Origin: Cinnamomum chago
Taxonomy: Eukaryota; Streptophyta; Magnoliopsida; Laurales; Lauraceae
Assembly (NCBI GenBank): GCA_038049695.1
Contig: CP142453.1
Coordinates: forward strand, 125,401,001-125,465,000
Length of the DNA stretch: 64,000 nt
Direction of reading: 5' to 3'
Shown here: positions 46,589 through 57,099 of the stretch, in pieces
Layout: every line of letters starts with the position of its first letter
How positions within the stretch are numbered: position 1 is the first letter of the stretch
Made by a program: the position numbers and the translations under genes
Notes under the pieces: model-generated
What the model was told of the DNA's origin: nothing
What the model saw: the letters and a program-made list of their open reading frames with translations, nothing else
Database searches by the model: none

Positions 46589-46953
46589 ATTGCCCCCTAG
46601 CTCGTGACCTCTTAGAGTTTTCCAGCCTTTTGAGGTCGGGAGCTAAGTATCGTGTCGGGAGAGTCTTGGATATCAATTTTGAATTTCGTCTCGGTGTTGG
46701 CTGATGACGTCTGATCTTTATCATGAGTCTGTTCGTATGCCCGAGACAATAAATATCACGTTTGTGTCACTTCGTCTGCCCGAGGCGATAAATAGCTTGT
46801 TGTGGTTGTTTCGCCTGCCCAAGGCAATTAATAGAGCGTTTGGATCACAACGGGAGATGAACTGGCAGTTCCACGTGTCTCCATTTGGTTGGTTGTTCGG
46901 CGAATTCGAAGCGACGCGTGCTTTCCGGAATTTGAACGGGTGCCCATTCTGTC

Positions 46954-46961
46954 TATAAATA
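46954..46961 (+). promoter_or_regulatory. TATA box of the antisense gene
   Basis: A clean TATAAATA on the plus strand, about 110 bases before the first ATG of the plus-strand ORF at 47072. It faces away from the element's own transcription. Confidence 0.5.
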
Positions 46962-47071
46962 GGGTTTTTCCTTTTTTGTTTCTTTACTTTGGCATTCATC
47001 AAAGAGAGTTCATGCTGCAAGAGAGACGGAACCCTGCCAGAAATCTGTCTTAGCAAATCCGAGTCCGGAGT

Positions 47072-49238
47072 TTGCCTTCTTCTTCCTTCTATGAGTCTTT
47101 TTTCTCGTCTCTTCCCTTTACGCTTCTTCTATTTTTTGCTAGGGTTTCTGCCTCTACTCTTTCCAGTTTCTTCATCTTTAGGAAAATAGGATCTTATAGG
47201 AATTGGGCGGATACCCCTGAGGCCATGGCTAGGTTCAGGGAGATGTATGGAATTCCAGACAGTGTCCAAACCAAATTAGATAACTCGAAGAACCTATTCG
47301 AGGGTTATTCCTTTCGGGATGGCTGGATGTCATTCCCTTTAGTTTCAATAATAGAGGGAGGGGTTAGGTTTCCCGTCCACCCTCTTCTTAGAGCCTGCTT
47401 GGCGAAAGGCACATTAACCTCGGTATCCATAACATCGAGGATGTATATGACCTCTGCAAGTCCGCGGGAGACGGTCATAGCTATTACCTCCGACGAAAGC
47501 CGAAGTTGGAGCCTTCTGTCTACGACCTGGAGGACTCGAACAGACATGCTGGGGACGATCATCTGCTCGTCTCCGGCAACTGAGAGTTCGGCGAGGCAGA
47601 GACCGAGGCGGAGAAATTGTATAAGATTCCTCGTCACTTCGGGGTTCCTCCAAGTAACTACCGATCTCAGAGTGCTTTTATTTTCTCTTCTTGTCTTGCT
47701 GAGCTGAAGTTTTCTCTTGTCATGCAGAGGTCAGCCAAAGGAAGCTAGGGGTTCAGCGCCGGCTGGAGGAGAAATGACAGTTGGCTAAAGCTCGTGCGTG
47801 AGTACCAAGGCCATCACGAGCGAGCTGCTTGGTCCTTGCTCGAGTGCGAGCCGAGGTACCATACTTACATCAAAAGGAAGGAGCCTGCGCTCACTCTGAC
47901 CGACGTTGAGGGCTGAAGAGCTTCAGTTGGTCAGGCATCCAAATCGCCCTCTAACCGAGAAGAAAAAGGGGAGAGAAGATGGAGAAACAACGCCCTGTCT
48001 TAAAGGTGAAAGACCTGGGGGTGAAAATTTTCGGAGGCCAAGCTCCCTCCGCGCCCACGCCTGCTATTACCGCTGCCACTCCCGCCTCTGTGGCATCGGG
48101 GAGCGCCGGGGCTTCTGCTGTTGCTGCTTCGGGTGCAGTTCGGCAGTGCTCCGCCGAGACTATAAGGGAAGGAGGCCGAGCGAAGAAAAAGGCTGTGGTC
48201 CGAGGGCCGAGGCACAGGAGCTCGACAGCGCTCTACCGAAGAGGCGAGAAAAAAGGCCCCGAAGGAGAAAAGGCCAAGGGGTGAGGGCTCGTTGGAGAAG
48301 GGCTCTGGGCAAGCCTCAGCTCCTCAGCCTGCAGGGCCGACCCTGTGGAGGCCAAGCCTCTAGCTCGGGCCTGGGAGGCCTATGAGGATGGAAGACCATC
48401 TGTCCAGCAGCCCTCTCGTCGTCGCTGCTCTCGCCAACGTGTGTGCCTTTCCTCTTGACATGTGGAGGCACAAGGGAGCAAATGACGCGTCGCTGTTGGC
48501 TTACATTTTACAGTCGGCCTTCTCGGTAAGTCTCTATCATAGACATGTGGTGTTTGATCTCGTTAGCTTTTCTCTGACACTTGTTTCTCTTCTCAGTTTG
48601 GGCAGAGGGTTCAGGTGGTCTTGGATAGGACTCATGAAAGCAGCTCCAACGTCGAGAAACTGGAAGCGAAAAAGAAAAAACTAGCGACGGCCTTGGAGGG
48701 GAGTAGCCAGGAGCTGAAAGCGGCGGAGGAGAAAATCAGTAGCCAGGGGGCAAAGCTCGAGTTTGTGCTCAATGAGATCTGTAAACTGACGGTCGAGACC
48801 TACAAGCTGAGGGGTGCGGCCAAGGCTAAGGCGAAGAGGGCTTTCGAACTTGAGGCTGAGCTGGTAAAACGAAATGCCGAGCTCGAAATGGCACACAAGG
48901 AGAAGGCCGAACTCCAAGCCTCAGTCCAAGCTGAAGTTGACACATCTTTCTAGGACGGGGTGGATGCGGCAACAAAGGAATATGAGGCCCAAGTCGAGAA
49001 GATAAGCACGGCTCTGTTCGAGCTCGGGTGTTGGGCTGCATTGAAGAAGGCATGGGTCCCTGAGGATCACCTTGTTTATCAGGATCTGCACAAATTCTCT
49101 GACCTCGAACCTGAGTCGAGTTCTGCCTCCACTCTCAAGGTCGCTCCGGAAGCTGTTGCGACTCCTCTGCCTGAGGCTACTCCCCAAGCTACTGCGACTA
49201 ACCTTCAGGACGTCAATGCAGATGCGACTACTTCTTGA
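47072..49238 (+). pseudogene. Antisense gene of the LTR element (Transposase_28-like start, coiled-coil end)
   Basis: A decayed plus-strand gene opposite to gag. The first part (47072-47707) has WADTPEAMARFREMYGIP and EGGVRFPVHPLLRACL, resembling the 'putative gypsy type transposon' family (PF04195) of plants; frame is lost after about residue 110. A probable intron acceptor 'cttgtcatgcag' sits near 47716-47727, and 48540-48600 also looks intronic. From 48600 the frame codes about 110 residues of Lys/Glu-rich coiled coil (EKLEAKKKKLATALEG; ELEAELVKRNAELEMAHKE), stopped by TAG at 48951. The same frame reopens to 49238 with YEAQVEKISTALFELG and an Ala/Thr-rich tail. Function is unknown; similar ORFs accompany Tat/Grande-lineage elements. 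Confidence 0.65.
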
Positions 49239-49429
49239 AATTCTTTTTGATGTATTTTTTCTCTTTTTCTTTGCAATAATGGAAACAATGTACAGATTTT
49301 TGTAACTATTTCTTCAATCAATGAATATAATTTTTCTTTCATACTTGCCTTCAATCTTTTCTTTTGAAAATGACATGTATGCGCTTGACCTTTGTTTCAT
49401 AACTGGGCCCTTAGCACAAACGTCTAATT

Positions 49430-50340
49430 CTTTGACCAAATAGTTGAGTTCGGTTCAGTAACCGAAACTGAGTAACCATTGGGCAAATGACTTCGATTCC
49501 ACAATCAGAAGTGACTTAGCCTAATTGAATTTGGTTCGGTAACCGGAATTCTAATTGTCCCTCAGTTCTGTAACTCAAGAAGTACCTGTATCTTTGGAGA
49601 TAGAAAGCTTAGTCAGTTCTGTAACCGAACTTAGTTTTCGGGAGTAGTTAACAAGCTCTTCAACTGCATAGTTGGTTCCGCAACCGAACTAGGAGAGTCG
49701 CCGGGTTCCATAACCTGGTGCGTTGCACGTTGGTCCCGTGACCAAGCTGGCTGGTTTCGTAATCGAGCCGAGATTTTGGCCAAGTTCCATAACCTAGTGC
49801 TTTGTATAGCTGGTCCTGTAACCAAGCTGAAGCCTCTACCAAGCTGGTGCTGTCACCGAGCTAAGGCTTCTGCCAAATTTTGTAACTTGGCATTTTGTAT
49901 AGTTGGTTCTGTAACCGAGCTGAAGCTTCTACCAAGCTGGTGCTGTCACCGAGCTGAAAATTCTGCCGAGTTCTATAACTTGGCATGAATTGGAGTTGTC
50001 ATGAATGAAGTTGTTGAAGTCGTGGCTGATGCTATCACCGAGGCCACTGCTGGAGTGTCACGATTAAAACTGTCCAAGTTGTGGCTGGTGCTATCACCAA
50101 GGCCACTGCCGAAGCTTTGTAGCGGAGACTGGTGTTGCCACCGAGGCTAATGCTGAAGCTGTGTAGCCAAGGCTGGTGCTGCCACCGAGGCCACTGCTGA
50201 CACTTTATAAGTTGAGGCTGGTGCTGTCACTGAGGCCACTGCCGAAGCTTTGTAAGTCAAGGCTGGTGCTATCACCGAGGCTCAGCTGGAGTTTCTACCG
50301 AGCTTGTGCTTCTACCTAGCTGGTGCTATCACCGAGCCGA
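49430..50340. repeat. Minisatellite of 'ggtgctgtcaccgagg' type units
   Basis: Variants of 'aagctggtgctgtcaccgag' and 'ggccactgccgaagctttgt' repeat many times with units of about 40-60 bases, densest at 49800-50340. Related 'ccgagct' and 'ccgaggc' words occur in the LTRs too. The array sits between gag and the antisense gene, where pol would be expected. Confidence 0.7.
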
Positions 50341-50421
50341 GACTCGAGGGCGAAGACTTAGCATGGCGAGTCAATGAACTGTTTCCAAGATTGCCGTTTC
50401 TTTTCTGGAGGACTTATCCTG

Positions 50422-51310
50422 CTAGAGATCGAGGCTCTCCCGAGCTCGAGCTCGAGCCTTGCCTTCTTGTTCGATAATCCGGTTCACCCTGGCGACCAGT
50501 GCTTTCACTGTGACCATGGGGAACCAAGCTAGGTCCTTTCGAAGCTCGCTGCCTAGCGGCAGAGTTTGTTTGAAAGATATGAGGGCCGCTTTATTAGTGG
50601 CATCCTTCACTTGGCTGTAGACGGTGTAGGACCTCATGGCGAACTGAGTAGTGTCTTCAGTTCGCCTCATTCTGATCGCCATGAGGTCGTCGTCTGTTTC
50701 TGGGATGACTCTATGCGCCCGGAACTTTTCCACGAAGGAGTTTCGGAGCTGCCACTAGCTCGAAGTCGATCCTTCTAGGAGCGCGCAGAACCTTTTTAAG
50801 GGGAGGTCGTCCAAACTGGAAGAGAGGACTCTAAAGTTTGGGTAACCGACGTCGCCCCATACCGACACCCGCTAGGTGAAATGCAGGATTTGTGTCGTAG
50901 GGTCCGAGTTTCCGTTATAAAGGACAAAATCCGGGCGGACATTTGAGCCGGTGGATCAACTCATCTTGTTCCTAGATGACAAGGTTTCGGACCCTGGTAT
51001 CCACAAGGAACGGATCTTCGTCATTATCGCTGTCGCAGTCCACCTGGTGGTGGAAATGACGAGACCTGGTTGCTGCTGGAGCTTTGCTCCGCGGGGGAGG
51101 CTTCAACAGGGTTGCTGGGGGTGTTCCAAATAGAGGAACATTTTGCTGGGGAGGTGCTGTCACCCCTCTTGAAGATGGACCTGACTGAGTTACAGGTCCT
51201 TTTATGCCCGCTGCACCAGACTTTCCTGGATCTCCTCAAATGAGGGATCGTTGGTGACAGTGATGGGGCTTTGATGATCCTTCGTTGTTTTAAGAGGCAT
51301 GACATTTTTT
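50422..51310 (-). pseudogene. Gag remnant of the LTR element
   Basis: The minus strand reads retrotransposon Gag in pieces. Near 50930 is RPDFVLYNGNSDPTTQIL, then a stop, VSVWGDVGYPNFRVLSSSL, another stop after EGSTSS, and an open 103-residue part at 50733-50422 (FRAHRVIPETDDDLMAIRMR, then SYTVYSQVKD and RKDLAWFPMVTVKALVARVN). It aligns along its length with the intact Gag at 62341-64000, so both elements are of one lineage. Several stops make it non-functional. Confidence 0.85.
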
Positions 51311-51316
51311 ATCGAC

Positions 51317-51336
51317 TTCCCACAGACGGCGCCAAT
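51317..51336 (-). other. Primer-binding site of the LTR element
   Basis: Directly inside the right LTR the minus strand reads ATTGGCGCCGTCTGTGGGAA. The TGGCGCC start is complementary to a tRNA 3' end. The same 20 bases follow the LTR at 62292 on the plus strand. This fixes the element's orientation. Confidence 0.85.
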
Positions 51337-52084
51337 TATAAGTGCCTAAATATTATGGGCTTGATTGGGTGAGTATGAAACTCATAATAATGCTGTAAAG
51401 CTTCTTTGGGGAAGATGGATCGCCTTAAAACCTAAAAGGAAAGGAGAAATAGAGATCAGAGACCCTGGCTGCCGTCAGCCGAAGGCTCTCCGATGCTTGA
51501 GTTAGTGTTATCACTGAACAAATGATGGAGAAGGAAGACAAATATGCTAGTATTGCATTGTGTTGTGTGTAGCATGGCGCACCTGAGAAGGGGATTATAC
51601 CCTTGTATATATAGATTGAAGTCTCACCTGGCACTCCCTTAGTGGGGGTAGGTGGAGATACTAGTCGAATCATGAGATGACTTCACGTATCAATGTGGAT
51701 GTGATCATCTGATAAAGACAACCCTTTATCATTATCTGGTGCCCATCTTATCTGTCAGCACGTTCTGCAACGTAGTTGTAGCTTTATGGAAGTACAATCA
51801 TGGTTTAGTACTCATCTTTATGGGCGTACCGAGCTGAAGATGATACCGAGACCAGATTTGGACGCAACTTGGCACTGTTACAGAGGTGCCTTATACCGAG
51901 ATCGAGGTGAGCCTAGTCAGTACTCTTACCGGGGCTAGCTCAAGCTTGGTGCTAGCTGGCACTGTTGTCGAGCTAAATGTGTGTTGACACTATTGTCGAG
52001 CTTGGACACCGAGATCGGGATAAACTAAGTCGGTACTGTTACCGAAACTAGCGTAATCCTACTCTTAGGAAAACACCCCACACA
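51337..52084 (-). repeat. 5' LTR (right copy)
   Basis: 748 bases; begins TGTGTGGGGTG at 52084 on the minus strand. Its 3' end reads CACTTATA where the other copy has CAATTACA, so the terminal CA has mutated to TA. Confidence 0.9.
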
Positions 52085-52089
52085 ATGAG

Positions 52090-55000
52090 CACCCCTTATT
52101 TGGATCCTACCATCTACTGCTCTCTCTACACCTTGGTAGAATGTAAAGCATGTCATTGTTGTCCAATCCCTTGATACAAAAGGATTGCATCCATCCCCTA
52201 GTTGGATGAAGCCATATTGCGAGAAAAGAAAGAAAGAAAAACATAATAAATAAAGTCCATGTAAAGATATGAAATGAATGTTTAGTAGATAAGTCAATAC
52301 GAAAATAAGGAGCAAAGTTTCTAATTCTACATCCATTTCTTATATTCGAGAGCCAGAAATGTCTGTTAAAATTAGTTTCTTTAGATCTTAAAATAGAAGG
52401 CAAATACTTCACCTCACGCTAAGCAGAATACTGATTCCTATCTTTTTCAACGTGCCCAGTTTTCTTCTTGAGAGCTAGTGCAGAGCTCTTACATGATTAT
52501 GACTCTAAAACTATACAAACCAGGTCTTATTAGAGAAATTATGGGATAAGATTGAAAACCCAAGGCACACAAATAATGTGCTAAGTTTGATTTTCTTTTT
52601 CTTTCTCAAAAAAAAAAGAAAAAAGAGTAAACCTCTTCTACCTGATCCTATATTGATAAGATAAGACAGGATAATGATGAAAGCAACGGCAAAAAAAAGA
52701 TACACCATCAATTCACTAATTAAAAGTAAAGGAATTGTTTTATCTACTGCAATGCAAGAAAATAAATTATTTCATGCACTTCTTAGGGTTGTTTGTCTTT
52801 AATGCATGCTCCTTCAAGAGCGGCTTCGAGGCTTCGAATTGTACTCTCTCATCTTCTTCCTTGTCATTTCATGTTTTTTCCTTTTCATTAGATTAGATCC
52901 CCGATCTCTCCATATAATATGGGGAGTGCAGAAGAAGAATCTAAAAGTGGAAATGATAGGAAGAGAGAGAGGAACAGAGGTAAGGGAGATGAGAAGGGTT
53001 TTAGAAGACAAAGAGAGGAATTAGTTGAAGTGGTTGGAGGAAAGTGAGTAGTTAGTAGCTAGATTGGTTGAGATATTGACAATGGCGGATTGAGTAAGAA
53101 ATGGAGTGGGGGCATGGAGAAAGAAAAGGGAGAAGAAGAAATTAAAGAAGAAGAAGAGGACGATATGAGTGTCGATTGAGTCGCAAAAATGTGTCGATGC
53201 TCAATTGAGAATAATACTGTAATAAGCGTCGAGTTGAAAAAAACAAACGGCAAAAGTGACGGGTTGGCTTTTTCTGTCTTTGAGAATCTGTTGGGTCCCT
53301 TTTTGTGCACCACCTATCTAACAGGTTAATTTCTGTAAAATCCTCTAGTTCTAAAGCTTATTTGGGATTAATTTGCACAACCTATTTACCTTACGATCTG
53401 TCTAAAAAATAGTTGTCTACGTAAAAGAGATAAATTAACCATCTACTAAAGAAAGGACTAATTTATTCTTTTATTCTTTATTAGTTCTCCTTTATTCTTT
53501 TATTTTAGGAGTCCTTACAGACTAGTTTAGTAGTTCATTGGTCATGGTCGGGCCAGGCCAAGGCTTGTGAAAAGGCCAAATCTACTACATGGGCTTGGAG
53601 TCGGGCCTTGGCCCACCCAAAATGCTAAATATGTCGAGCGGAGTCAAGCCTTTGTATATATAGGCCAGCCTATTTAGCAATCGGGGCAAAATTACGGCCA
53701 TATGGTCCAAGGGCCTAAGATTTGCCCAAATCCAACCCAGCATAGGTTGAGCTCAGGCCGAGCTTCAGCTGGTAGGCCCATGAATGCTGCTAGTGGTAGA
53801 GGAAGAAAAAGGAAAATTGTATAATTTTAATGTTTTTGTTTATATATTTGTCTTCTCTTACTTGGCCTGCAGGGGTAGGGGAAGGGTAAGGGTGCAGGCA
53901 CTCCAAGGACTTTTCAGCCTGTCCTCTATCCAACCAACATACGAGTGGTCACGACCATGGTTCCTCCCTCTTTCGGAGCTAAAGGTCTTGATATCGACCC
54001 CCAATTTCCCTTTCTTCAAGAACTGAAGGTCCACTTGTTCTACCACCTGGGGCATTAGGGGTTTTATACAGCTTCTCTCTTGGCCCAAAGAGATTAATCC
54101 AGCTCAGAAGGTTGGGAACCCTCCATTAGCAAAAAAAAGAAAAACATACGAGTTATGTATTTGTTAAGTGGGCAGGTCATAATGCAATTAATTGGGCAGG
54201 CTTGAGTTGGATTTAGATTTGGATTAAGTGGTAGGTCATAATATAATCAATCAGGCTGGGTTGGGTTGGGTTGGGTCGGGTCGGGTTTAGGCTTTGGTTA
54301 AGTGGGCAGGTCTTAATATAATTAATTAGGCTGTGTTGGATCAGGTTGAGGCCAAGTTGTGTAGAAAGAGTGATGGTGATGTGGGAATGCATGCGCAGAA
54401 CAATTTGTACGGTTTGTAATGTAACAAGCAACCCAGCACCAGCAGACAGAATTTTGAAGTGGCCCAAAGAATTCTGTTGCCCCCCTGAAGAAAGTTGTAA
54501 ATTACAACTAGATAGATCATTTGTAAAACGTTTCCTTTTATTACCAAAGATCAAGCATTTGCCAAGCCACTGATGCTTCAGTGGCAAGGCAAAAGTATCA
54601 CTCACCCAGCCACAGTACCAACCTAGACGGAAAAAAAAAGTATCAAGCATCTAAAGGGACACTAGCAAAGCAAAGTCAAAAGGAAGAAAGAGACAGCAAC
54701 GGTGATCACTTGATGAAACGTCTTGGGTGTGAAGAAATAACTCAATCCAGATACAAACACTTATACTGGAGGGAGATGCTCTTCCTATTGTAGATGCATT
54801 ACAGGAAGGAGGGTCATTCTCTTAAAACTTACGACTATCTGGAAGCATATGATCCCCACCGGCCTTCAAAGGAATACATTGAGAAGTGGGCATTCTTTTG
54901 TGTGTAAGATCAGGAAATGGCAGCTGCAAGAGGAAGGCAGCTGCATGCATACTACCATCAACTGTGATGTGGGAGGACCAATTGGATTTGAGTTTTGTTT

Positions 55001-55500
55001 ACTCGGCATAATGTACATGCATGTTGCATCCTTTACAGCTAAATAAATAAATAAAACTAAACCAACCATGGGTGTGCCATGCCTGTGTGCGCGTCAAGAA
55101 TTTTGTTTAGTGGTACCTTTCATATGTTAGTTACTTCTGTGATCCTCCATCCTCAATCCAACCCTTTGCACTCACAAATTACAATTACCTGTGGTGGGTT
55201 TCACTCCAATTTGACACTCATAATGCCTATACTCATGTCCGATTCAATTTTAGGGGGAAATGCAGCTTAAAAAGCTGTTAAAGTTGGGGATCTTAAATCA
55301 AAGAATGGGATGACATAATTGTGATTGTGCTGAGCTGTTTTTTTAAAAAAAGACCTAATCTATAATAGACCACAAAAGGGGCTCAAGTTGAAAACGACCT
55401 CATGATGCAAGGCTGGCTCTCTCTCTACAAATGATCATGGGTCGATCCTCTGCATCATAGCCAAATGATTTCAACTGATTAAAATAAAAAAAAAACACTG
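52090..55500. other. Intergenic region, repeats, no gene seen
   Basis: Short ORFs only. 53540-53780 is a 'gggccttggcccaccc' dispersed repeat like that at 1795-2045. 54165-54350 holds three diverged units with 'gtgggcaggtcataat', including a 'gggttgggttgggtcgggt' run. Low-complexity T/A tracts occur near 52600. Confidence 0.45.
54165..54350. repeat. Three diverged tandem units, about 70 bp
   Basis: 'taagtgggcaggtcataat', 'taagtggtaggtcataat' and 'taagtgggcaggtcttaat' open successive units. The run of TTGGG/TCGGG words in the middle is telomere-like only by chance. Confidence 0.65.
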
Positions 55501-55841
55501 GTTTACAACCTTCCATTATTTGGAACCGTTAATTATTATTATTTTGTTGGTTTCTTTTCTTCTTTTTTTCTTCTTTTTTCATGCAGAGGCATCAACTAGA
55601 TACCTATCTTGTTTTGATCAATGGAATCAATTCCTTTCCTTTGTCTTTTGCCTTTTGTCACTTTTTGCCTCAAGAAGATGTATGTTATATACTTTTCAGC
55701 TACTACAAATATAGGGAGGTCTAGACAACATAACATCATATGTGGATTTAGATCTCCAGTCAGGTGGTGTGGTTGGCTTTGTCATTTTTTGAATTCTAGA
55801 GGGTCCAGTTCACTGATATCTCAAGACAAATTTGACTTACA

Positions 55842-57077
55842 ATGGAAAATCAGCCAACCCCCACCATCCGACCAACTCCTAGGTTCCGATTTCCTCAGCC
55901 TCAAGCACCTCCACCACCTCAGCCCCAACCTCAACAACCACCACCTCAATTTCAACCAAGGCTCCCCGTCCGTCCTACTCCGCGACTTCCTCTTCAGCAG
56001 CTGCTACGTCCCACCGCAGCCGCTCCACCACAGCCACAGCCACAGCCACAGGCTCCAGCAGCAGCTCCTTTTCGACCACCTCCACAGCAACCACAGCCAC
56101 AGCCACAGGCTCCAGCAGCAGCTCCTTTTCGACCACCTCCACAGCCACAGCCACAGGCTCCAGCAGCAGCTCCTTTTCGACCACCTCCACAGCAACCACA
56201 GCTTTCGGCGGCAGTGCCTTCTCAACCACCTCCACAGCAACCACAGCCTCCAGCACCAGCTCCTCGTCAGCCCCAACAACAACCACCGCGTCCAGATGTG
56301 GCACCGCCGCCGCAAATTCAACAAGTACAGACAGCACCATCATCCACTGGTGCTCCTACACTGCTTGAGATTGAGCCCGTAAAAAAACCATCACCAACAC
56401 CCAAAGCGGCTTCTCAAGAGCCCACCCCTCCAGAGTCCCCCAAGATCATCAAAACCTCGCCGTCGCCAATGCAGTTTCCACTGACAAAACCTTCCCCACC
56501 CCCTCCTCCTCCTCCTTCACTTCCACTGCCGCCATCTCAGCTGAAGCCCGAGCCAGAACCTGAGCTTTCCAAGACAATGATTGTCCAAGACGTGAAGAAG
56601 ATGTCTGAATCAATGCCACGAGCGGCACCAGCAACTCAAAAGAGCGAGTTCTCCTCCAATACTAATTCTAGGCATAGCGTGACTGATCTTGAGGTTCCAA
56701 TGAGGGTGATAACCCTCGCTGGAGAGAACAAAGGTGCCTGGATGGAATTTGGGTCTCCTTCTTCTCTTCTTCAGAACAAGAAGAAGCTTGAGACCATTGG
56801 CACCGCACGCCTTCGTCAGCAACAGGTTGAAGAGGATGATGCCCAAGGAAAAGGCACGAAGATAGAGAAAAAGAATGGCAAGGGCGCAAATTCAACAAAG
56901 GCACCTCCAGTGCCTTCTGCTTTCGTAAACAGTAATGTTCAGAGTGTCAACAACTCCATCGTCTTGCATGCCACAAGCACTCACGGCGACCCTGGCGTTC
57001 ACCTTGCTTTCTCCAGGAAGCCCGCTCCTGCCAATGGTTATCATCGCAAAGACCACCCAAATGGCCATCAAACTTGA
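55842..57077 (+). CDS. Proline-rich protein of unknown function
   Basis: A single open frame of 411 residues from ATG 55842. Residues 1 to about 240 are Pro/Gln-rich and almost certainly disordered, with three copies of QAPAAAPFRPPP (residues 70-81, 89-100, 105-116) and runs of up to nine prolines. There is no signal peptide, so it is not a classical cell-wall protein as written. The C-terminal part is of different character: TDLEVPMRVITLAGENKGAW at residues 281-300, a basic KNKKK-like stretch near 312, a Lys/Gly-rich linker and DPGVHLAFSRKP near 383. I recall the VITLAGENKGA-type motif from plant proline-rich proteins without known role, but cannot name the family firmly. Upstream sequence to 55790 could hold an untranslated exon. 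Large minus-strand ORFs over the repeats are shadows. Confidence 0.75.
   Translation: MENQPTPTIRPTPRFRFPQPQAPPPPQPQPQQPPPQFQPRLPVRPTPRLPLQQLLRPTAAAPPQPQPQPQAPAAAPFRPPPQQPQPQPQAPAAAPFRPPPQPQPQAPAAAPFRPPPQQPQLSAAVPSQPPPQQPQPPAPAPRQPQQQPPRPDVAPPPQIQQVQTAPSSTGAPTLLEIEPVKKPSPTPKAASQEPTPPESPKIIKTSPSPMQFPLTKPSPPPPPPPSLPLPPSQLKPEPEPELSKTMIVQDVKKMSESMPRAAPATQKSEFSSNTNSRHSVTDLEVPMRVITLAGENKGAWMEFGSPSSLLQNKKKLETIGTARLRQQQVEEDDAQGKGTKIEKKNGKGANSTKAPPVPSAFVNSNVQSVNNSIVLHATSTHGDPGVHLAFSRKPAPANGYHRKDHPNGHQT
56025..56201 (+). repeat. In-frame Pro/Gln repeats in the proline-rich gene
   Basis: Units of about 48-57 bases ('caggctccagcagcagctcc' then 'cgaccacctccacag') occur three times, nearly identical in sequence, so recently expanded or homogenised. 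Confidence 0.85.
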
Positions 57078-57099
57078 TAAAGCTTTCAGCTCCTCCATC

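Larger units (their letters stand above)
45836..52084 (-). mobile_element. Complete LTR retrotransposon, Gypsy type, pol-less, with antisense gene
   Basis: Two direct LTRs (45836-46588 and 51337-52084) start TGTGTGGGG and end in CA (left copy) on the minus strand. The element is flanked by a perfect 5-bp target duplication ATGAG at 45831-45835 and 52085-52089. The primer-binding site lies next to the right LTR, so transcription runs right to left. Inside are a decayed gag (50422-51310, minus) and a plus-strand gene (47072-49238). I found no protease, reverse transcriptase, RNase H or integrase motif on either strand, so it depends on another element. Grande/Tat-lineage Gypsy elements are known to carry an antisense gene in this position; the pol-less form resembles TR-GAG elements. 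Confidence 0.9.

Noticed and set aside
54230-54300. Telomere-like TTGGG/TCGGG run
   Set aside because: Only a few units inside a diverged tandem repeat; not the plant TTTAGGG telomere repeat.
55975-56343. Minus-strand ORFs of 106-122 codons rich in Val/Glu or Trp/Arg
   Set aside because: Shadow frames of the Pro/Gln repeat coding sequence.
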